Source: Emticicia sp040253585
GTDB lineage: Bacteria; Bacteroidota; Bacteroidia; Cytophagales; Spirosomataceae
DNA: 64,000 nucleotides
Direction: 5' to 3'
Assembly: GCF_040253585.1 (NCBI RefSeq)
Contig: NZ_JBELAU010000019.1
Location: 25,008 to 89,007, forward strand
In this document: one piece after another, positions 40,883 through 48,197 of the stretch
Numbering within the stretch: the stretch's first letter is position 1
Layout: each line of letters begins with the position of its first letter
Notes under the pieces: model-generated
The model's input: only the letters and a program-made list of their open reading frames with translations
Database searches by the model: none
What the model was told of the DNA's origin: nothing
Program-made: the position numbers and the translations under genes

Positions 40883-42664
40883 TCAATATCCCACACTTGT
40901 ATTATCTGCACGGGGGTCAGATGCACCTTCAAGTGTACCATCTGGGCGTAGCATAATGCAGTCCATTCTTCCGAGTGTGCCTTTTTGAGCATCAATAATA
41001 TATCCTCTTGATTTTAAGGCGTTTACTGTTTTTTCACTGAAAGCATTTGGTTCATAAACCGTACGGTCAGGCAACCATTGATGGTGGAATTTAAGGGCAT
41101 TTACGGCTTGTTGCATCGTCATTCCGTGTTCGGTTACATTCAAGATTGTTTGAAAAACTGAAGTAATAATAGTAGAACCTCCTGGCGTGCCTACTGCCAT
41201 TAAAAACTTCCCATCTTTTTCTACAATTGTTGGTGTCATTGAAGAAAGCATACGTTTTTCGGGTTGAATTTCGTTGGCTTCGCTGCCAATCAAACCAAAC
41301 ATATTTGGCACACCAGCTTTGATGCTGAAATCGTCCATTTCATTATTCATCAAAAAGCCGCCACCCGAAACTACAACTTTACTTCCATAAGCACCGTTGA
41401 GGGTCGTTGTAATCGAAACCGCATTTCCTTCCTTGTCAACCACCGAATAGTGCGTAGTTTCGTTCGATTCTTTCCCTGTTATATTTCCACCACCAATATT
41501 TTTACTATCGGTAGCTTTTTCAAAATTGAAATCTTTCCAACGTCTTTCTAAATAGCTTTTACTCATTAACTCTTTCATTGGCACTTTTACAAAATCCATG
41601 TCTCCCATCCATTCGGCACGGTCGGCATAAACTCGGCGTTCGGCCTCAATCATTACTTGCACGGTTGAGTCAGTATTAAAACCCCATTTACGCAAAGGAT
41701 AAGGTTCAACAAAGTGCAAAAGCTGCACCAAAGCCACTCCACCACTCGATGAAGGTGGCATTGTGATAATTTTATAATTTTTATAATTGGCCGTAATAGG
41801 TTCACGCCAAGCTGAATGATATTTTTTTAGGTCTTCGTGCGAGATAATACCTCCACCTTTTTTCATTTCATTGACCAATAAATCAGCCACTTCGCCCTCG
41901 TAAAAGCCATTCCTCCCTTTTTCTTGAATGGTACGTAGTGTTTTACCTAAATCTTTTTGAATCAATAAATCTCCTTTTACCCAATCACGGTTTTCGGGAT
42001 TCATAAAATATGGTGTATTTTCACCGTTAACTTTTCTGAAAGTTTGTTTATTATTATTTAAGCCAAGAGCCTCACGGTCGGTCAGAACTACGCCTTTTTC
42101 TGCCAAATCAATGGCTGGTTGCACAACCTTTGCCCAAGATAATTTTCCAAATTTTTGATGAATTTCTACCATTCCATCAACCGCTCCAGGAACACCACTT
42201 GCCAAATGCCCAAGCAGACTTAAACCTTGAATCACATCGCCTTTTGCATCTAAATACATATCTCGGTTGGCTTTTAGTGGTGCTTTTTCTCTAAAATCGA
42301 GCGTGTATGCTTTGCCATTTTTATCTCTGATAACCGCAAATCCACCACCGCCTAAATTTCCTGCAAACGGAAATACAACTGCTAATGCAAAGTGCGTAGC
42401 AACGGCGGCATCAATGGCATTTCCGCCCATTTTCATGATTTCTACACCAACTTTTGAGGCTTCGGGGTGAGCAGAGGCTACCATTCCGTTTTGACCGATT
42501 ACACCTTTACGGTCGGAGAAAAATGCTTTTTGGTTAGGGTCTTCTTCAAAAAGGACAAATAAATCCTTTGATTTGCTCGAAACTCCATCGGTTGTTTGAG
42601 TAGGTTTGTTTTTGCAAGCAAATACAATCGTAAATAGGCTTAGGAGTAAAAGTGTTTTTTTCAT
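40883..42664 (-). CDS. ggt: gamma-glutamyltranspeptidase, lipoprotein form
   Basis: The 593-residue product has a lipoprotein signal (TIVFAC-KN) and the Ggt fold: GMVASAHPEASKVGVEIMKM, GNLGGGGFAVIRDKNG, and the autocatalytic site NETTHYSVVDKEGNAVSITT, where the threonine becomes the new N-terminus of the small subunit. Ggt cleaves glutathione and other gamma-glutamyl compounds in the periplasm. The lipid anchor would tether it to a membrane. Confidence 0.95.
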   Translation of the reverse strand: MKKTLLLLSLFTIVFACKNKPTQTTDGVSSKSKDLFVLFEEDPNQKAFFSDRKGVIGQNGMVASAHPEASKVGVEIMKMGGNAIDAAVATHFALAVVFPFAGNLGGGGFAVIRDKNGKAYTLDFREKAPLKANRDMYLDAKGDVIQGLSLLGHLASGVPGAVDGMVEIHQKFGKLSWAKVVQPAIDLAEKGVVLTDREALGLNNNKQTFRKVNGENTPYFMNPENRDWVKGDLLIQKDLGKTLRTIQEKGRNGFYEGEVADLLVNEMKKGGGIISHEDLKKYHSAWREPITANYKNYKIITMPPSSSGGVALVQLLHFVEPYPLRKWGFNTDSTVQVMIEAERRVYADRAEWMGDMDFVKVPMKELMSKSYLERRWKDFNFEKATDSKNIGGGNITGKESNETTHYSVVDKEGNAVSITTTLNGAYGSKVVVSGGGFLMNNEMDDFSIKAGVPNMFGLIGSEANEIQPEKRMLSSMTPTIVEKDGKFLMAVGTPGGSTIITSVFQTILNVTEHGMTMQQAVNALKFHHQWLPDRTVYEPNAFSEKTVNALKSRGYIIDAQKGTLGRMDCIMLRPDGTLEGASDPRADNTSVGY

Positions 42665-42841
42665 ATATTCTTCAGTTTGTTGATATGTATGTAAGGCAGA
42701 GGTAGTCCCATATATCCTTGAAATTTGCCGTTAATTTACTAAAAACTACTGATTGACGAAATTCATTTCCGAAAGTAATTTCACAGACCTATTTTCGTAA
42801 AATTATTAATTCAAAAAAACTGTCCTGCTGGGCGAGAAAAT

Positions 42842-44086
42842 ATGAAAGTATTCTTACTGATATTTGAGAGTTTTCGTTTTGCGATGAACGCTTTAAAAGA
42901 AAATTTATTACGTACGGTTTTATCGCTTTTGGGCGTAACGGTTGGTATTTTCTCAATTATTGGGGTTTATACAATGGTAGATTCGCTTGAATCTAACATC
43001 AAAGGCAGTTTAAATTCGATCGGTACGAATGTAATTTATGTGCAGAAATGGCCTTGGTTTTTTGGTGGTGGTGATTATCCGTGGTGGAAATATTTTCGTC
43101 GTCCCGAACCGAAGTATGAAGAATTTAGATACTTAAAAGATAACCTCGAAAATGCCCAAGCCGTAGCGATGATGGATTTTGCGAGCGGGGTTTCTTGCAA
43201 AAAAGGTAATAATAGTATTGAAGCTTTGTGTCAAGGAATCACTTATGATTTTACTGAAATTACCGAAGTGCCGATTATCAATGGTCGATATTTTGCTCCA
43301 CAAGAAGTAGAATCGGGTAGAAGTGTAGGGATTTTGGGAGCAGATATTGCTGATGCTTTATTTCCTGATTCTGACCCAATCGGACAAACTTTCAAGATGA
43401 AAGGACAGAATATTACGGTTATAGGGGTGCAGGAGCGAAAAGGTAAGCAAATTGCCGATTTTGGTGGTAATCCCGACGAAAAAGTATTTATTCCGTTTCT
43501 TTCGCACAAACGTATTTTTTCATCGGGTGAACCCTATGGCGATATAGTACTTAAAGGCTTTGAAAATGATGAAGGTCTTTTTGAATTGGAAGGTGAAACT
43601 ACTGGACTTTTGCGTACGAAAAGAGGTTTACGCCCAGCGGAAGAAGACAGTTTTGCTCTTAATCGTCCAGAAGCGGCTGCGGCTGCATTGGGTGAATTAT
43701 TTGCTGTTATTGGTGGTGCAGGAACAATTATCGGGCTTTTTTCGCTCCTAATCGGTGGATTTGGTATTGCTAATATCATGTTTGTGTCAGTAAAAGAACG
43801 CACAAATATTGTAGGAATCCAGAAATCTCTGGGTGCTAAAAATTCTTTTATTTTGTATCAATTTCTGTTTGAGTCAATATTTCTCTGCTTAATTGGCGGA
43901 TTGTGCGGTATTTTGTTGGTTTATTTTCTGAGTTTCTTGCCACTTGGCTCACTTGATATTATTTTAACTACTGAAAATATTCTAAAAGGTTTATTGATTT
44001 CGAGTGCAATTGGGGTGATTTCGGGTATTTTACCTGCATGGCAAGCCGCCCGCCTCGACCCCGTGATTGCGATTAGGAGTAAATAA
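42842..44086 (+). CDS. MacB-like ABC transporter permease (FtsX domain)
   Basis: The 414-residue protein has the MacB-type layout: one N-terminal helix (LSLLGVTVGIFSIIGVYTMVD), a large periplasmic domain (about 45-280) and three C-terminal helices in an FtsX domain (GGFGIANIMFVSVKERTNIVGIQKSLGA; PAWQAARLDPVIAIRSK). Members export substrates or lipoproteins through a tripartite system; the ATPase and periplasmic adaptor are not adjacent. It is divergent from ggt across a 177-bp gap in which no promoter was called. Confidence 0.9.
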   Translation: MKVFLLIFESFRFAMNALKENLLRTVLSLLGVTVGIFSIIGVYTMVDSLESNIKGSLNSIGTNVIYVQKWPWFFGGGDYPWWKYFRRPEPKYEEFRYLKDNLENAQAVAMMDFASGVSCKKGNNSIEALCQGITYDFTEITEVPIINGRYFAPQEVESGRSVGILGADIADALFPDSDPIGQTFKMKGQNITVIGVQERKGKQIADFGGNPDEKVFIPFLSHKRIFSSGEPYGDIVLKGFENDEGLFELEGETTGLLRTKRGLRPAEEDSFALNRPEAAAAALGELFAVIGGAGTIIGLFSLLIGGFGIANIMFVSVKERTNIVGIQKSLGAKNSFILYQFLFESIFLCLIGGLCGILLVYFLSFLPLGSLDIILTTENILKGLLISSAIGVISGILPAWQAARLDPVIAIRSK

Positions 44087-44090
44087 CAGT

Positions 44091-44260
44091 AATTAAGAAT
44101 GTAGAATTAAGAATGTAGAATTAAGACGGGGTTGTCCGTGCGATGTAGATTGATTTATCACTTTGGTTAAAATATAATTTACAAATACTTATTTTTGCAA
44201 AAAGTTATGTCAAATTAAGGTGTTTGTTCATTCTTAATTCTTAATTCTACATTCTTAATT
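44091..44260. repeat. long AATTAAGAATGTAG palindrome upstream of tsaB
   Basis: A perfect 24-bp stem is formed by 44091-44114 and 44237-44260, built from AATTAAGAATGTAG words repeated head to tail. The 122-base loop includes TATTTTTG (44190-44197), a possible -7 box. The right arm ends 8 bp before the tsaB ATG, so pairing could mask its ribosome site. Confidence 0.88.
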
Positions 44261-44268
44261 ATCGCTCA

Positions 44269-45006
44269 ATGCCCACTATTCTCAGTATCGAAACTTCTAC
44301 GAAAGCTTGTTCGGCTGCCATTCATCACGATGGTAAGTTATTATCAGCCAGTGAATTATATAACGAAAAATCTTCTTCTGGCATGCTCACTACCCTCATT
44401 GAGCATGTGGTGAAAACAGCCAGTTTAACACTCCAAGACATTGATTCCATCGCCGTTGCGAAAGGCCCAGGTTCTTACACTGGCCTACGAATCGGTGTTT
44501 CTACGGCCAAAGGCTTATGTTTCACGCTCGAAAAACCACTGATTGCTATTAATACTTTGGAAGCAATGGCTTTTTTAATGTTCGATGTTGGATGTTGGAT
44601 GTTGGGTAAAAAAAATAATTCAACATCAAGCATTAATCATCAACCATTGCTTGCTCCTATGCTTGATGCTCGACGAATGGAGGTTTATTGTGCTGTTTAT
44701 AAGGCCGATACGCTTGAAGTCATAGAGCCAACACAAGCCAAAATCATTGATGAAACGTCGTTTGCGGATTTACTCGAAAATCATCAGATAATCTTCTTTG
44801 GCGATGGTGCCGAAAAATGTCGAGCTACTTTGGGCGGTAATCTAAATGCTGTTTTTTTGAACCATACTATTTTCCCCTCAGCCAAAAGTATTGGTGCGTT
44901 GGCTGTTCATGCTTTTGAACAGCAACAATTTGAAAATGTTGCCGATTTTGAGCCTTTTTATTTGAAAGAATTTGTGGGGACAACGCCAAAGAAAACATCT
45001 TTATAG
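44269..45006 (+). CDS. tsaB: tRNA threonylcarbamoyladenosine biosynthesis protein TsaB
   Basis: The 245-residue protein matches TsaB: ILSIETSTKACSAAIHHDGK, VAKGPGSYTGLRIGVSTAKGLCF and LLAPMLDARRMEVYCAVY. TsaB partners TsaD and TsaE in the t6A modification of ANN-decoding tRNAs. Between residues about 104 and 125, in place of the short family loop, is an in-frame insertion (FDVGCWMLGKKNNSTSSINH) encoded by ATGTTGG-type word repeats. It is probably a tolerated surface-loop extension. Confidence 0.93.
   Translation: MPTILSIETSTKACSAAIHHDGKLLSASELYNEKSSSGMLTTLIEHVVKTASLTLQDIDSIAVAKGPGSYTGLRIGVSTAKGLCFTLEKPLIAINTLEAMAFLMFDVGCWMLGKKNNSTSSINHQPLLAPMLDARRMEVYCAVYKADTLEVIEPTQAKIIDETSFADLLENHQIIFFGDGAEKCRATLGGNLNAVFLNHTIFPSAKSIGALAVHAFEQQQFENVADFEPFYLKEFVGTTPKKTSL
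44580..44645. repeat. in-frame word-repeat insertion in tsaB
   Basis: GATGTTGGATGTTGGATGTT starting at 44584 repeats a 7-base word three times; GATGTTG (44584-44590) pairs with CAACATC (44621-44627), and the following ATTAATCATCAACC extends the complementarity loosely. The length keeps the reading frame. Confidence 0.75.
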
Positions 45007-45131
45007 TTGAATGTGAGAAGTTACAAAACAAATCATGCTGTAAATCGTTTTTTATTGAAAAGGGTATAAGACTATATTCGACATTTTACCGTAAATGGTT
45101 TAGTGATTCATTGATAATTCGACTTTCGAGC

Positions 45132-46211
45132 ATGAAATATTATATCGTGTTTTTTATATTATCGAGTTTTATTCAGACTATTTCTGCACAAGATTCCACC
45201 AAAAAGAGATTTCTAAGAGAAAGGAGTATCGTAGCACTTCCAGTAGTATTCAGACTTCCCGAAACTCGATTTGGGGGAGGAGTGGCTGGTTCGGCCGTTT
45301 TTGGTTTTGCCAAAGATTCGCTTGGCTCAAATCTTTCACAAATTTCGTTTGGAACAACTTTTACTCAGAATCGACAAATTTTAGTTTTCTTTCCTTTCAA
45401 GATTTTTGTCAATAATAATAAATACTATTTTTCCTCCGAAAATGGCTGGTTTCGTTACAATTATGTCTATTCGGGCATTGGTGAAAACAGGGTGCCTGAT
45501 GAAAAATACGATGCCGATTATTTTAGATTTCGATTTCTTGCCTCAAAGTTGATTCGACCCAAAACCTATCTGGGACTCAGAGTAAACTTTGAAGATTATA
45601 AAGTAACGGGTACCATTGAAGAAGGACAGCTCTCGTCGGGCATAATCAACGGAAGTGATAACTCTCGAACATTGGGGCTTGGAATGAGCATTTTACGAGA
45701 TACCCGTGACCAAGTTTTTTATCCGACAAAAGGTATTTTTGGTGAATTTTTTGCGGTTCCATCGGGCAGAATTTTTGGGGCAAACCGAAATTTTACAAAG
45801 ATTTCGGCCGATATAGCTACCTATAAAAGTCTTGGTAAAAAGACTGTTCTGGCGAGTAATTACGTAGCTGTTGCGAATATTGGTGATGTGCCTTTTAATC
45901 AGTTGGCTTATTTGGGCGGACAATTCAAAATGCGAGGAATCTTTGAAGGCTATTTTAGAGATAAAAATGCTCTGATTATTCAACAAGAATTTCGCCAAGA
46001 AATTTGGAAACGTCTCGGTGCGGTAGCGTTTGGTTCGATGGCATTTTTGGGAAGCGAAGATGATAGTTTTTTGCGTCTGAATAAACCAAAATTTACATAT
46101 GGGGCTGGGCTGCGAGTTGCCACCAAAAACCATCTGAATCTCCGCCTTGATTATGCACTTTCGCCTTACGGAAGTGGGAATATTTATGCCACAATCGGAG
46201 AAGCTTTTTAA
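45132..46211 (+). CDS. BamA/TamA-type (D15) outer-membrane barrel protein
   Basis: From the ATG at 45132 the protein has 359 residues with a signal peptide ending ISA-Q; a TTG 21 bp upstream is rejected. The body is a 12-16-strand-like barrel of the D15/surface antigen type: RLPETRFGGGVAGSAVFGFA, STGEGRKY-like strands, LGMSILRDTRDQVFYPTKGIFGEF (the DTRD-x-x-FYPTKG signature) and YGAGLRVATKNHLNLRLDYAL at the end. There are no POTRA domains, so it is a short transporter-like member. It overlaps the convergent Nramp-like gene by 4 bp. Confidence 0.88.
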   Translation: MKYYIVFFILSSFIQTISAQDSTKKRFLRERSIVALPVVFRLPETRFGGGVAGSAVFGFAKDSLGSNLSQISFGTTFTQNRQILVFFPFKIFVNNNKYYFSSENGWFRYNYVYSGIGENRVPDEKYDADYFRFRFLASKLIRPKTYLGLRVNFEDYKVTGTIEEGQLSSGIINGSDNSRTLGLGMSILRDTRDQVFYPTKGIFGEFFAVPSGRIFGANRNFTKISADIATYKSLGKKTVLASNYVAVANIGDVPFNQLAYLGGQFKMRGIFEGYFRDKNALIIQQEFRQEIWKRLGAVAFGSMAFLGSEDDSFLRLNKPKFTYGAGLRVATKNHLNLRLDYALSPYGSGNIYATIGEAF

Positions 46212-47368
46212 GAAAATAGGCCATAAATTACCATTGAAGACATAACTGCAACCACTATCCAGCCAATTATTTGTAAGATTAAAGAGTGTTTGTAGCTACC
46301 CATCAAGCGAGATTTTCTACTGGCAATCAACATAATAGCCAATGCAATCGGCAAAACGAAACCATTAAGCATTCCTACAAAAACGAGTGTTTTTACTGGT
46401 TTTCCAACCAAAACAAAGATAATTGTAGAGAAAACAATAAAACCGATAATAATTTGACGATTGTATTTCTCGAAATTTGGGTGAAAAGTACGCAAGAAAG
46501 AAACCGAAGTATAAGCCGCTCCAACCACCGATGTAATGGCCGCACACCAAATAACCACCCCGAAGATTTTATAGCCAATTTCGCCCGCTGCACTCTGAAA
46601 AACCGACGCAGGAGGATTGTCTTTGCTTAATGTAAAACCTGCCATAACTACCCCCAAAGAAGCCAAAAATAATAGGTATCGCACCACAGCTGTAACCAAA
46701 ATACCCGTAGTAGCACTGCGATTAATTTCTGGTAGATTTTCTTCTCCATTGATGCCCGCATCCATCAAACGATGCACACCCGAAAAAGTAATATAACCAC
46801 CAACTGTGCCACCAACGAGCGTAACGGTAGCTAAAGCATCAAATTTTTGTGGAATAAATGTACGTTGAACTGCCTCAAAAATTGGAGGATTTGAAACAAA
46901 CACTACATATAGAATCAATAAAATCATCAAGAATCCCAAAATCTTAGTGAAATTATCCATGACTTTACCTGCATCTTTTGAGAGAAAAATACCTATGGCA
47001 ATAGCCGCACTAATTACCGCCCCGATTTTAACGTCTATGCCAAAAAGAACCTCAAAACCTAAGCCCGCACCTGCTACATTTCCGATATTAAATGATAAAC
47101 CACCCATTACAATCAAAAACGCCAACAAGTATCCCAAGCCAAAGCAAAGTTCATTAGCTAAATCTTGGGCGGGTTTTCGGCTAACCGAAACTACTCGCCA
47201 AATATTGAGTTGAGTACCAATATCCAGCAAAATTGAAAGTAAAATCACGAAGCCAAAACTGGCAGTTAGTTGCTGAGTAAAAACCGTAGTTTGAGTCAGA
47301 AAACCTGGGCCAATGGCAGAAGTTGCCATCAGAAATGCCGCTCCGATAATGGCGTTTTTGTTTTTCAT
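46208..47368 (-). CDS. Nramp-superfamily membrane transporter, divergent
   Basis: The 386-residue protein has about 11 membrane helices and the overall Nramp/LeuT-like layout (AIGPGFLTQTTVFTQQLTASF in helix 1; GGYITFSGVHRLMDAG in helix 6). However, canonical Nramp metal ligands are missing: helix 1 has GPGF instead of DPGN, and helix 6 lacks the MPH motif. It may transport a different ion or an organic solute. Its 3' end overlaps that of the preceding D15 gene by 4 bp. Confidence 0.8.
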   Translation of the reverse strand: MKNKNAIIGAAFLMATSAIGPGFLTQTTVFTQQLTASFGFVILLSILLDIGTQLNIWRVVSVSRKPAQDLANELCFGLGYLLAFLIVMGGLSFNIGNVAGAGLGFEVLFGIDVKIGAVISAAIAIGIFLSKDAGKVMDNFTKILGFLMILLILYVVFVSNPPIFEAVQRTFIPQKFDALATVTLVGGTVGGYITFSGVHRLMDAGINGEENLPEINRSATTGILVTAVVRYLLFLASLGVVMAGFTLSKDNPPASVFQSAAGEIGYKIFGVVIWCAAITSVVGAAYTSVSFLRTFHPNFEKYNRQIIIGFIVFSTIIFVLVGKPVKTLVFVGMLNGFVLPIALAIMLIASRKSRLMGSYKHSLILQIIGWIVVAVMSSMVIYGLFS

Positions 47369-47486
47369 AGGGATTTTGGTTAGTCAATGATTTGCAAAGA
47401 AAGTAATTCTACGAGAAGAATTTTAGGGTTTATTTGAAAAAAAGAGACTATTTGTTTTAAATTTACAAAAGCAAAAATCAAATAAT

Positions 47487-48113
47487 ATGGTAGCAGTTAG
47501 AAATTTAAATAAAAAGCTCCCAAAAATTCCAGCAAAGAAAATTCCAGCCTCGTTGATTTATGAAGTAATTGATGGAAAACCTATCTATTATAAAGGATAC
47601 AGAGAAGTATTGGGTGGGACAAAAAAAAGTAGTGAAATTATGGGAGCAAGTACATTACAGAATATGATTATTCAATATATGCTTAGGATTTTGTTCAGAA
47701 ATCTTGATGAGAAAAAATATCATATATTGACAAATGAGCAAGGGCTACACTTAGAGAAGAAAACCAATTTATCAGCAGATATTGCTATTTTTGAAACCTC
47801 AAAATTGCCTTTAAAAGCTGCTGATAAACATTATGCGAGTGTTCCACCAAAAATTCAGATAGAAGTAGATATTGATGCTGATATTGAAAATTTTGAATTC
47901 CCTGAGGCTTATATTAACTTAAAAACTGATAAACTTTTAGCTTTTGGTGTGGAAAAAGTGATTTGGGTTATTTCGGAAAGTAAAAAAGTAATGATTGCTA
48001 CCAAAGATGAAAACTGGCAAATAGCTAACTGGCACCAAGATATTGAAGTAATTGAAGGCATCAGTTTTAATATTGGGCAATATCTGCAAGAAGGAGAATC
48101 TCCATACGCTTAA
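47487..48113 (+). CDS. Uma2-family (DUF820) nuclease-like protein D
   Basis: The 208-residue protein is a close paralogue of the gene at 53.8 kb and a relative of the one at 15.7 kb. Shared features are PAKKIPASLIYEVIDGKPIY, the aspartate in SADIAIFETS, the E-x-D of QIEVDIDAD, the lysine in LKTDKLLAFGVEKV and the tail GISFNIGQYLQEGESPYA. Together with its paralogue it flanks the beta-propeller and STAND genes. The role is unknown. Confidence 0.85.
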   Translation: MVAVRNLNKKLPKIPAKKIPASLIYEVIDGKPIYYKGYREVLGGTKKSSEIMGASTLQNMIIQYMLRILFRNLDEKKYHILTNEQGLHLEKKTNLSADIAIFETSKLPLKAADKHYASVPPKIQIEVDIDADIENFEFPEAYINLKTDKLLAFGVEKVIWVISESKKVMIATKDENWQIANWHQDIEVIEGISFNIGQYLQEGESPYA

Positions 48114-48143
48114 AAAGACAAACTACCAGAAAATAAATAAATT

Positions 48144-48197
48144 TGCTCATCAAGTGAAAAGTTACGACTTTAGTATTTCACTTAATGAGCATTTTTT
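48144..48197 (+). terminator. terminator-like hairpin directly abutting a start codon
   Basis: TGCTCATCAAGTGAAA (48144-48159) and TTTCACTTAATGAGCA (48176-48191) pair at 15 of 16 positions and are followed by six T ending at 48197. The ATG of the next gene is at 48198, so the T run touches the start codon and leaves no normal leader or ribosome site. Confidence 0.75.

Noticed and set aside
44091..44260. 24-bp inverted repeats as ends of an insertion sequence or MITE
   Set aside because: The enclosed 122 bases hold no transposase, there is no target-site duplication visible, and the arms are themselves tandem words, as at other loci.
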